A stretch of DNA of 39,894 nt, taken from contig CALGGT010000035.1 of assembly GCA_937915825.1 (NCBI GenBank), positions 1-39,894 of the forward strand. The letters run 5' to 3'. Position 1 is the stretch's first letter. Each line of letters starts with the position of its first letter. The position numbers and the translations under genes are program-made. Under the pieces are notes generated by a model. The model ran no database searches, was not told where the DNA came from, and worked only from the letters and a program-made list of their open reading frames with translations. Shown here in pieces: positions 24,257-32,399 of the stretch. Source of the DNA: an uncultured Eubacterium sp. (GTDB taxonomy: Bacteria > Bacillota > Clostridia > Lachnospirales > Lachnospiraceae).

Positions 24257-27200
24257 TTATGGCTGAAAACCCCGGTACAGCAATTTTTTATCTGCCAATC
24301 TCTTGTCTTGATCTACCTCTTTTCCCACATAGTAGCTTTCCGCCGGGGAATTGTAGCAGGTCGCCAAACTTCCTTCATAAAGAGTCAGGCGGATCAAGGC
24401 CATATTGGCATCCATCTGGTAATAGCGGATGGTATGGGTACCTTCGGATAATTCCATATCCTTGATCAAAGAAGAACGACTGTTCTTTTCAATGTCGGTA
24501 GCCCAGGTTCCCTGTTTCCAGGTTCCCGCTAAGTAATTGTCTACAATTGAATTCTTTACAACAACCTCGCCTCCGTCTACGGAGATACCATAGCGAAGTT
24601 TGGTCTCGTTATAAACCAGGTTACTGGTAGGATTAAACTGTGTTTGAAGATTGTATTTTCCTGTCTTCGGTACGTAGATACGGTACTCTACGTAAGGTGC
24701 CTCGCTTAGGTCATCTTCGTTGTAGGTGGTTGTTGAACTTCTGGTTCGAACCGAGCCCATGTATTTTCCATTATCCGGAACTACGATCATGGGATTGTTC
24801 ATAAAGGAACCGTCATTTCTCTGACCTGTACCCTCACAGGCATTTACAAAATTCGTAGCATCTAAGGTTGCGTAACCATTGGCCATCACATAGGTCTGAT
24901 CCGTTAATTGGCTTTCATCCACTGCCACTGCCGTAACCTTCACGGTAACCCGATTCGTACCATCGGTAATGGTAATGGTTCCGGAAGCAGTCTCCTTCAC
25001 TTTGGACCAATCTACGGAAACCTCGATCGCCGCTAACGTCTGAACGGTTCCGGATGTTTGAGACAATTGGATGAAATCCTGATCGGCGGATACCTGATAA
25101 TCGTAGCCTTCGCCTTTCGTTGCCAACTCAATGGTATAAACCTCTTTGTTGGTACCGGTAAAGGTAGGAAGAGAGGCGTCGCCCTTGGAATAAACCTTGG
25201 AAAAGCTGTTTGTTACACCTTCGGTCAGAACCTGAAGTCCATTTTCATCTCCGGTCTCTACCGTAGCAAGTTCCGGCAATTTACCGCTGTTGGTATTCCA
25301 AGCCTGCATGCCAATGTGATAAGATCGGCTGGCCGACTGCATACCATTCCATTTTCCGCCACCTTCCGAATCCCCGGGTAATTCGTTATTTAACGTATCA
25401 TACAGGGATTGATCCAGATCAATGGCATCCTGACATAACTGTGCGTAAACATTGGCCGCCGTCAGGTTCATCTTGGCGTATTTCTGATTCAAAGCTGCGT
25501 AGATCTGAATCTTTAATACGTTGGGAACTGCCATCGCCGGATAGTAAACCAACTGATAGAAGGCTGCCATACAATCCTCCGGTATCTGTTCCTTTAACGC
25601 CTCCGCCCGATCCATAATGTCCGTACAACGGATCAACAGATCTCTGGCTTCGTTGTAATTGCTCAAGCTGAACATATCCGAGCAGCTATCTTCGGTATCG
25701 TACAATACATGCTCTACCTTACGGGAAGTTTCCAGATCCAGATAGTCCGTGATCAAATCCGATGCTTCTTTTAATTGAGCCTCATTCAATCCACTGCCAT
25801 CGGCCTTGGTAAACTGTTCACGGATCCACTGATCTTTGTATTCCTGGATCTTATCCTGGCCGTCCTCTCCCCATTTGCTGTAATCATAAGCCAGATCCAG
25901 GAAGTAGGAAATATCCATTTCCATCGGCTTTAAATCACCTACGTTGGCAATCCATACATCATCGATGCCGTAATCATAAGCGACGGTCATCTGATCCCAG
26001 ATCCTGGAAATCTGCGTAGTCTGAACCCAGGTATAAGATTTCGGTGCGCCTACGTAATCAAAATGATAATACATTCCCAATCCGGCAATCTTACTTTGCT
26101 GTTCAAAGGTCGGCAAGGTTCTTAAATAACCCCAGTTATCATCGGCAAACATGGCGATGGTATTCTCCATACATTCTTTTTCGTAAAGATTGCCGGCATA
26201 CCACGCATCTTCCACCTCTTTGTAGATAACTAACTGCGTCGGATTCTCATCGTTATTCTTCTTAAGTATATTCTTTTGGGTATTAATGATATAGTTTAAC
26301 AATTCCGCATAACGTGTGGGATCGTCCGCTGCCGGCAAGGTGGAGTCATTCTCGCCCCGCATGCCCACAGTACAGATATTATCAAAGTCCTTATTTCGTT
26401 GTACGCCCTTATCCCAGAAGTCCTCGATGGCAGCATTGATATCTGCATCGTATCCTTCTTCTCCCGGGATATTGTAAAGATTCCAACTTTCCGCCGCCGT
26501 ATAATCCAGATAATCGTAATTACTCTTGAATTCATTATGCCACTCATTGCCGGCACGATATAAGGGTTCATGATGAGACGTTCCCATTACGATCCCATAC
26601 GCGTCTGCTAATTTTGCGTTGGCAATCTTCTCACTCTTTCCGCCGGTACTGAATATATCACTCCACATCGCCGGCCATAGATAATCGGCTTTCAAACGAA
26701 GGATCAATTCAAATACCTGACGATAGAAGTACTCGTTACGTCCTTTATAACGATTCTTCGTCCAGGTTGTCAGAGACGGGGACTCGTCGTTTAAGAAAAT
26801 ACCACGATATTTCACCGACGGTTCTCTGGAAACCAGGGCAATGTCTTCCGCCTTCAAGGTCACATTCTTCTGAACCTTCGGCGTTACATCACTCCACCAA
26901 ACCCAAGGGGATACCCCCATTAATTCTGATAAATGGAAGATTCCATAAATGGTTCCCCTTTTATCACTTCCGGCAACCACCAGCGCTTTCTTCACGCCAT
27001 CCATGGGATTTTCAACGACTTGAATCTGGTAGCTTTCCCAGCGACCTTCCAGATCGCTTACATCCATCTTTCCATCCTGTACCAACTGGTCGATAACGGT
27101 ATTTCCGCCCAGGGTTCCTGCGACGATGACATTCTCCGTCATATCTTCCTTCTTGGTAACCACCTTCAGATTGTTGTCATCCTCCAGGGCAACCCCTTCG

Positions 27201-28021
27201 TTATCCACACCGATTCCTGCAACACGAGCCACATCTGCCTGAAAGGCATCCGCGATCAAGGTATATCCATCGTATTCCGGATCCTCTTCTTCAATGTAAA
27301 GAGAGGTTACCGCTTTTCCTTCTTCCAAAATAGGGAAATCACTAACCGCCTCTAATTGAATGGAAGGCTTCGCCTGATCAATGGGGGCTTCCGTAGGAGC
27401 CTCGGTCGGTGCCTCGGTCGGTTCCTCGGTCGGTGCCTCGGTGGTAACTTCCGTGGGAACCTCCTCCGGAGCTTCCGTGGAAATGTCTGTTTTCGGTGTT
27501 ACCGTCGGTTCAAGGCTTTCTTCCGCCTTCGGGGCCGATGTTTCATTCTGCATATTACTACCCTCTGTCTCTTTCGCATTTGCTGAGGACGCAGGGGACG
27601 GAGCCTGAGACGATGATGTGTCAGAAACCGACGTTGCCGCAGTCCCTTCTCCTTCATCCTCATACGTTACTTGTATTTTACAAATGAGCTTTTTCGACTT
27701 TTTCCCCACCTTATAGATCGCTTGTACTTTGGTGCTTCCCGCTTTCTTTCCAAGGATCACAACTTTCGCTTTCTTACCTTTCTTCACCTGTTTGGTAATC
27801 TTCGCGATCTTCTTGTTTTTCACCTTAAAACGAAATTTGAAGCGTTTGGAACTGTTCTTAATCTTTAAAGTTTTCTTCTTGCCTACCGATATTACCACTT
27901 TCTTTTTGGCAAATTTCGGCTTCTTCGCTGCTTGGATCGAGGTACTGCTTCCTCCTAATAAATCCGTTGCAACCATTACCGTGGCCATGATAACCGCCCC
28001 GGCTCTTCTCCATTTTTTCAT
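24257..28021 (-). CDS. Secreted GH115 alpha-glucuronidase with lysine-rich and PT-repeat modules
   Basis: 1254 residues. Signal peptide 1-31 (SIQA/A), a lysine-rich Ig-like module (32-120, FAKKKVVISVGKKKTLKIK), a Ser/Thr/Pro/Glu linker (121-218 with repeated TEAPTEAP), then GH115. GH115 landmarks are VVAGSDKRGTIYGIFHLSE (348-366), KYRGIFLNDESPSL (404-417), LRLKADYLWPAMW, YGIVMGTSHHEPLYRAGNEW and a C-terminal lectin-like GH115 domain near residues 1070-1240. GH115 enzymes remove (4-O-methyl)glucuronic acid from xylan, including internal residues. AAAGGAG precedes the ATG. It is the last gene of a three-gene secreted cluster with an SGNH esterase. The basic module probably keeps it on the cell surface (inference). 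Confidence 0.92.
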   Translation of the reverse strand: MKKWRRAGAVIMATVMVATDLLGGSSTSIQAAKKPKFAKKKVVISVGKKKTLKIKNSSKRFKFRFKVKNKKIAKITKQVKKGKKAKVVILGKKAGSTKVQAIYKVGKKSKKLICKIQVTYEDEGEGTAATSVSDTSSSQAPSPASSANAKETEGSNMQNETSAPKAEESLEPTVTPKTDISTEAPEEVPTEVTTEAPTEEPTEAPTEAPTEAPIDQAKPSIQLEAVSDFPILEEGKAVTSLYIEEEDPEYDGYTLIADAFQADVARVAGIGVDNEGVALEDDNNLKVVTKKEDMTENVIVAGTLGGNTVIDQLVQDGKMDVSDLEGRWESYQIQVVENPMDGVKKALVVAGSDKRGTIYGIFHLSELMGVSPWVWWSDVTPKVQKNVTLKAEDIALVSREPSVKYRGIFLNDESPSLTTWTKNRYKGRNEYFYRQVFELILRLKADYLWPAMWSDIFSTGGKSEKIANAKLADAYGIVMGTSHHEPLYRAGNEWHNEFKSNYDYLDYTAAESWNLYNIPGEEGYDADINAAIEDFWDKGVQRNKDFDNICTVGMRGENDSTLPAADDPTRYAELLNYIINTQKNILKKNNDENPTQLVIYKEVEDAWYAGNLYEKECMENTIAMFADDNWGYLRTLPTFEQQSKIAGLGMYYHFDYVGAPKSYTWVQTTQISRIWDQMTVAYDYGIDDVWIANVGDLKPMEMDISYFLDLAYDYSKWGEDGQDKIQEYKDQWIREQFTKADGSGLNEAQLKEASDLITDYLDLETSRKVEHVLYDTEDSCSDMFSLSNYNEARDLLIRCTDIMDRAEALKEQIPEDCMAAFYQLVYYPAMAVPNVLKIQIYAALNQKYAKMNLTAANVYAQLCQDAIDLDQSLYDTLNNELPGDSEGGGKWNGMQSASRSYHIGMQAWNTNSGKLPELATVETGDENGLQVLTEGVTNSFSKVYSKGDASLPTFTGTNKEVYTIELATKGEGYDYQVSADQDFIQLSQTSGTVQTLAAIEVSVDWSKVKETASGTITITDGTNRVTVKVTAVAVDESQLTDQTYVMANGYATLDATNFVNACEGTGQRNDGSFMNNPMIVVPDNGKYMGSVRTRSSTTTYNEDDLSEAPYVEYRIYVPKTGKYNLQTQFNPTSNLVYNETKLRYGISVDGGEVVVKNSIVDNYLAGTWKQGTWATDIEKNSRSSLIKDMELSEGTHTIRYYQMDANMALIRLTLYEGSLATCYNSPAESYYVGKEVDQDKRLADKKLLYRGFQP

Positions 28022-28052
28022 ATCATCTCTCCTTTGAAACTTTGGAAAGGAA

Positions 28053-29198
28053 TTAAGAAACTATGCTGTATGCTCGATTCTCCTTTCCAGTTACCTCTGA
28101 TAACTTTTCCACCTCCGTTCCGGCAAGGATCTTTAATTCCAGGTCTTGTTCACTTTCCACCAGGAAATTAATGTCAGTGATATCTTTCGATGAAACGCCG
28201 GACAGATCACAACATACAGCAATACCGCCGTAGAAATTATGATTTCCCTGATAGCTGATCCCTTCTCTGCTTGCAACAACGGTTCCACCAATCCCAAATA
28301 CATTTCCCCGGTTTAATTTGATCTGGTAGGATTTATTCGCTGTGCAAATTTCCAAAGCCTTCAGTTTATAGGAGGGCTTCAGATTGTGCGCACCGATGCC
28401 AAGAAGGAATTTGCTGGCATTCATCTTAGATAACACGTCCTTGCCGTTATCATCCAACGCATATTCTAGATCGTTTTCACCTGCTGTTATATCAATGCGG
28501 GATGAATCCGCAGTCTGGAACTGAATCACACTTTCACGTACACTTCCATCTTTCAACCGTTGATCCGGATCATCGGGATCCCGGGTAGGAAGCACGGTAG
28601 GTTCTTCGGTAGGCTCTGTCGTAGCTTCCTCAGTAGGAACGGCGGAAGGCTCCACCGATGCTTCGGCAGAAGGTACCGCCGATGGCATAGCCGTAGCGGC
28701 CGGCGATTGTACCGGACCTATGGAAGCGCCCGGGGAAGCCACCGCGGATGCGGCCGGAGATGCGGCTGTCGATGCGGCCGTCGATGCGGTCGCGGATGCG
28801 GCCGGTGATTGAGAAGGTTGTGCGGAGGAGGATGCATCCTCACTCTTCTTCGCCTTCTTTACAACCTTCACCTTTAATACAGCCTTGGATTTCTTACTTC
28901 CTTTGATCCATACGCTGATTTTCGCCGTTCCAGCTTTACGCGCCTTTACTTTCCCCTTTTTATTCACACGGGCAACCTTCTTCTTACTGGATTTAAATAC
29001 CAGCTTTTTCTTTGCCTTGGAAGGTTTTACCTTTACTTTTAATTTCAGGGTTTTTCCTACTTTTAACGTCACCTTCTTCTTCGAAGGATTGGTAATCTTC
29101 ACACTTTTTTTACCGGCTTTTGCGGAAGAAGAGACAGGGGATACCGCCAATGCCGCGATCAAAGCCAACGCAATTATTTTTTTCGTATTCTTCATCAT
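28053..29198 (-). CDS. Secreted lysine-rich Ig-like protein with Ala/Ser/Pro linker and unknown C-terminal domain
   Basis: 381 residues from an ATG with AGGAAGG 9 nt upstream (an ATG at 29207 abuts that site). Signal peptide 1-27, a Big_2-type module (about 30-112) so lysine-rich that segments read SKKKVTLKVGKTLKLKVKVK, a low-complexity linker (about 115-210, ASTAASTAASPAASAVASP, then PTEEATTEPTEEPT), and a C-terminal domain (about 215-381) that I do not recognise. The latter looks all-beta (IQFQTADSSRIDITAGENDL, GNHNFYGGIAVCCDLSG). No catalytic motif is seen. It lies between the esterase (15-bp gap) and GH115 (31-bp gap), so the C-terminal domain may be a carbohydrate-binding or partner-docking module (inference). 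Confidence 0.75.
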   Translation of the reverse strand: MMKNTKKIIALALIAALAVSPVSSSAKAGKKSVKITNPSKKKVTLKVGKTLKLKVKVKPSKAKKKLVFKSSKKKVARVNKKGKVKARKAGTAKISVWIKGSKKSKAVLKVKVVKKAKKSEDASSSAQPSQSPAASATASTAASTAASPAASAVASPGASIGPVQSPAATAMPSAVPSAEASVEPSAVPTEEATTEPTEEPTVLPTRDPDDPDQRLKDGSVRESVIQFQTADSSRIDITAGENDLEYALDDNGKDVLSKMNASKFLLGIGAHNLKPSYKLKALEICTANKSYQIKLNRGNVFGIGGTVVASREGISYQGNHNFYGGIAVCCDLSGVSSKDITDINFLVESEQDLELKILAGTEVEKLSEVTGKENRAYSIVS

Positions 29199-29213
29199 GT
29201 TTCTCATCCTTCC

Positions 29214-31295
29214 TTACTCAAACAAACTCAGATCAATTGCATCTGCCATTACATCGTATCCATCATAGGGATGTAATCCATCGGTTCCCGTATAAGCTTT
29301 CAAAATACTGGGAATCTCGCTATCCGGATCTTGTACGGCATGCTCAAAATCGATGATGCCATCAAAACCGGACTCATCCGAACGCATCCAATCATTGATC
29401 ATGGTACGAACTTTCTCCGAGTTTTCGGAATAGTAATCCACACTGGTTCCGAATGGAAGGATGGGAGCACCGTATGCTTTAATGCCATATTTATGGCAGG
29501 TATCCACCATTTTCTTAAATTCCGGGATCAATAGGTCTGCCTTGGACGTATCTGACAGCTTCTGAATATCATTGACTCCAAAGTGGATGATACAATATCC
29601 CACGCCATCGTGTTCGATCAAATCTCTCTCAAAACGATCGATCCCGCGATCGGTCGGGTAGGAGCCCAACATGGAGTTTGCACCGATTCCCTCGTTCAAT
29701 ACGGAAATCTTTTCTTTTCCTTCTGCCTGTAATCTTTTTGCAAAATAGTCCCCCCATCTTGTATAGCTGTCCGGGCTCTTTCCTAAATAAGAAGCATCGG
29801 TTCCGTAACCGTCGGTAATGGAATCACCGAAGCATACAACAGCCTTGCTTCCTTCCGGAGAAAGAATGGAACAGTCACATAAATAATACCACGCTTTTCT
29901 GTTATAGTTGGAATCAATGGTCTTATTGGATACATGATTTCCTTCGATCAAATACATGGTTGCACGACCACCACGGTGAGCGGTAATGGTTTCGGGAACT
30001 TCCCCAAAGTACGTCGATACCGCAATATTTTCCAACGCGTTGATATGGAATTCCACCGGATCGGATACAAGGGTTTCACCGGCCGGGATCTCCACGCTTT
30101 CTTCTCCGTTAAAGGTAAGAGCTACATCCGTCGTTTTATCGATCTCTGACTCCGTAGGCTCAACCTGCTTTGCAATGTGTACGGATTTTAATTCCAACGG
30201 TGTTTCCCCATACTGATTGGAGAAACGGAAACGAAGTTTGGTTCCCGATGTGGTAACACGGATGATCTGACGATACGTCGTTCCCTCCAGATCAATATTG
30301 GGCATGCTGTTGGAATCAACATTCGCTTTCTCTTCTGCGTTTGCCCAGGTACTTACCCAGTCATAGGTTCCCAATTTATAATCTTTGTAGTAAGTATTTC
30401 CTTCTTCATCGGTTACATTTAACACATCGCCCTGATCGGCCGTTAAGGAAATATCCTGATCTTCCATTCCGCTGGGAATGGTTACGGTGTATTTATCTTC
30501 ACCGACTACTTCATCTTCTTCATAGTCTTGGATGTCAATCACCAGGTTCTTATCTTCTTCCGTTAAGTTGGTGAAGTTCATGCTTACCTGTTTACTTTCA
30601 TCGTCCAACTCCGGTGTGGTAATGAACACATCGGTCGCATCGGCGTGCTCATCGGGATATCCCCATAAACGAACACTGTCATATCCCTGGACCGTTCCTG
30701 CCTGGGTTACGCAAAGATAAATCTTTGAGTCGCTGTCGTAATGAATGGCAGCCTCTCCTTCCAGAAAATGGTCATACCACATAATATTACTGTCGGTTTC
30801 AATAATTGTATTGTCACCGGTGGAGGTTGCGCGGGCAACCTCATACGTTCCGCCGTTCTCACCGGTTACTTCAAAGAACATCTTCGCCGGTTGATCTTCC
30901 TCCCAATCCTTAACACCTAACATAAGAGAGGCGCCATACAAGGTTCCACTGGGATTCTTCTTAACGTAAGAAGTAATATCCAAACGGAATCCATTTGTCT
31001 CCGATGCTTCATCGGCTGTAAATTTCAAATAATCTCCCTCAGCTGCTAACTCCCCATTCTCATATGGTACATAACTCTTTACCATATTCTTTGCTACCGC
31101 GGTTGTTTTGTCCGACAAGTCATGTCTTACATAACCGGTAGAGCCAAGCGGAACTGCCGTATTGCTTCCAATGTTCACAACCGTATCTGCCTTTAACTCA
31201 GCAGGCGCTGTTGTCCCGCCGGCAAAAGATACGACCATGGCAAAGGATGCCAATAGAGCAACCACTCTTGTTGCATTCTTGGTTGTTTTTCTCAT
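29214..31295 (-). CDS. Secreted SGNH/GDSL esterase, probable hemicellulose deacetylase
   Basis: 693 residues. Signal peptide about 1-36 (LASFAMVVSFAGGTTAPAELKA). The N-terminal half is beta-rich (about 40-310). WVSTWANAEE then opens a typical GDSL-hydrolase region with RQIIRVTTSGTKLRFRFSN. The SGNH blocks are GDSITDG (Ser492), GIGANSML (Gly538), HFGVNDI (Asn575) and DGLHP (Asp672/His675). The ATG at 31295 has GAAAGGA upstream; a TTG at 31304 is badly spaced. The operon partner GH115 suggests acetyl-xylan or related ester substrates, which sequence alone cannot confirm. It has no lysine-rich module, unlike its two operon partners. Confidence 0.88.
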   Translation of the reverse strand: MRKTTKNATRVVALLASFAMVVSFAGGTTAPAELKADTVVNIGSNTAVPLGSTGYVRHDLSDKTTAVAKNMVKSYVPYENGELAAEGDYLKFTADEASETNGFRLDITSYVKKNPSGTLYGASLMLGVKDWEEDQPAKMFFEVTGENGGTYEVARATSTGDNTIIETDSNIMWYDHFLEGEAAIHYDSDSKIYLCVTQAGTVQGYDSVRLWGYPDEHADATDVFITTPELDDESKQVSMNFTNLTEEDKNLVIDIQDYEEDEVVGEDKYTVTIPSGMEDQDISLTADQGDVLNVTDEEGNTYYKDYKLGTYDWVSTWANAEEKANVDSNSMPNIDLEGTTYRQIIRVTTSGTKLRFRFSNQYGETPLELKSVHIAKQVEPTESEIDKTTDVALTFNGEESVEIPAGETLVSDPVEFHINALENIAVSTYFGEVPETITAHRGGRATMYLIEGNHVSNKTIDSNYNRKAWYYLCDCSILSPEGSKAVVCFGDSITDGYGTDASYLGKSPDSYTRWGDYFAKRLQAEGKEKISVLNEGIGANSMLGSYPTDRGIDRFERDLIEHDGVGYCIIHFGVNDIQKLSDTSKADLLIPEFKKMVDTCHKYGIKAYGAPILPFGTSVDYYSENSEKVRTMINDWMRSDESGFDGIIDFEHAVQDPDSEIPSILKAYTGTDGLHPYDGYDVMADAIDLSLFE

Positions 31296-31353
31296 AATAC
31301 CCAAATCCTTTCTTTATGAAACGAGGGCATCCAGCCCCCAATGTGATAGTTTT

Positions 31354-31381
31354 ATTGTACATCAAAAAAAAATATTTGCAA
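31354..31381 (-). promoter_or_regulatory. Promoter of the esterase-GH115 operon
   Basis: On the minus strand, TTGCAA (31381-31376) and TACAAT (31359-31354) are 16 bp apart. The inverted repeat at 31393-31417 sits immediately upstream of the -35 box, the usual place for an AraC-type activator site. Confidence 0.6.
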
Positions 31382-31392
31382 TAGTAAAACAT

Positions 31393-31417
31393 AAAATGCA
31401 AACTTTTATTGCATTTT
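31393..31417. promoter_or_regulatory. Perfect inverted repeat, candidate AraC-family operator
   Basis: AAAATGCAA-ACTTTTA-TTGCATTTT: perfect 9-bp arms with a 7-bp spacer in the divergent spacer between the esterase operon and the AraC-type gene. It lies 11 bp upstream of the operon's -35 and overlaps the likely -35 of the regulator gene, so one site could activate one promoter and repress the other. Related TTGCAA half-sites flank it at 31376 and 31417. Confidence 0.6.
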
Positions 31418-31437
31418 TGCAAGGTTTTTAGTAAAAT
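31409..31437 (+). promoter_or_regulatory. Promoter of the AraC-family regulator
   Basis: TTGCAT (31409-31414) and TAAAAT (31432-31437) lie 17 bp apart. The expected start leaves a short leader containing GGGAGG. A TACAAT at 31441 would place the transcript start inside the ribosome site and is less likely. Confidence 0.5.
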
Positions 31438-31460
31438 ATTTACAATGAAGGGAGGAACCT

Positions 31461-32327
31461 ATGCGTTATATTTATTCCGAAGAAGACGGCCCCCTTGCCA
31501 GTGATTACTATTATGAGGCACGTCACATCACCAATACGGAGATTCCAAGAGTCCCGTCTCACAGTCATAACTTTTATGAAATCTACGTCTTCGTAGGCGG
31601 CTCCATCCTGCTTTCCGTGGAGGGTCACATCTTCGATGTTAAGAAGGGCGATATTGTCATCATTCCCCCTTATACCATTCACCAGCTTCTGCCGGCCGAA
31701 CCTACCAAATCCCCTTATATCCGAATGTATTTGTATGTCTCGGTTCCCTGTCTGCGGAGTTTTTCCTTTAATGAATACGACTTGTTAAGCACTCTGCATC
31801 TGGCAGAAAAAAACAGGCGTTTTCACTTTACCATCCGGGATATGGATGAATATAACACCATCACTTCCTGTATGCGTAAGATTTATGACAATCGCAAAGA
31901 GAAATTTCGCGAAAAAGAAATGCTGAACCGCTCTTATATTTTACAGATCATGGCACTTCTGAACCGGAACATTATAAGAGAATTGGAACCCCAGGGGATC
32001 GTCCATACCATGAATCCCACGATTGAGAAGGTAATCCGTTACATTAATGAGAATTATATGGATGACATTACTTTGGATTTTCTGGCGGATCACTTTTATA
32101 TGAATCGCTTCACTCTGTCCAAGGAATTTAAGAATCAGACCGATCACACCATTCACAATTATCTGAAGATGAAGCGGATCAATGTGGCCAAACAGGAACT
32201 ATCCCATGGCGTTTCCCCGTCGGAAGTATTTTTACTCAGCGGGTTTAAGGACTATTCCACCTTTTATCGGGCGTTTCTCAAATCCGAGGGCGTGACCCCC
32301 AAGGATTTTTATCATTCCAAGCAGTAG
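31461..32327 (+). CDS. AraC-family transcriptional regulator with N-terminal cupin
   Basis: 288 residues. The N-terminal sugar-sensing cupin (about 20-110) contains PSHSHNFYEIYVFVGGSILLSV and GDIVIIPPYTIHQL. The C-terminal AraC DNA-binding domain (about 187-286) has two helix-turn-helix units, LDFLADHFYMNRFTLSKEFK and VFLLSGFKDYSTFYRAFLKSEGVTPKDF. GGGAGG precedes the ATG. It is transcribed divergently from the esterase-GH115 operon and is the obvious candidate activator, probably responding to a xylan-derived oligosaccharide (inference). The downstream protease gene starts 72 bp later without a visible terminator between them. Confidence 0.93.
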   Translation: MRYIYSEEDGPLASDYYYEARHITNTEIPRVPSHSHNFYEIYVFVGGSILLSVEGHIFDVKKGDIVIIPPYTIHQLLPAEPTKSPYIRMYLYVSVPCLRSFSFNEYDLLSTLHLAEKNRRFHFTIRDMDEYNTITSCMRKIYDNRKEKFREKEMLNRSYILQIMALLNRNIIRELEPQGIVHTMNPTIEKVIRYINENYMDDITLDFLADHFYMNRFTLSKEFKNQTDHTIHNYLKMKRINVAKQELSHGVSPSEVFLLSGFKDYSTFYRAFLKSEGVTPKDFYHSKQ

Positions 32328-32399
32328 AACGATCCTTCCTACCGTCATTCGAAACGACCGATCCCTGGAACGAAACCTATATGTAAAGAAGGAATGTTT

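Noticed and set aside
27356..27608. Plus-strand Gly/Arg- or Val/Ser-rich repeat proteins near 27.4 kb and 28.6 kb
   Set aside because: They are antisense readings of the Thr/Glu/Pro and Ala/Ser/Pro linkers of the GH115 and lysine-rich proteins.
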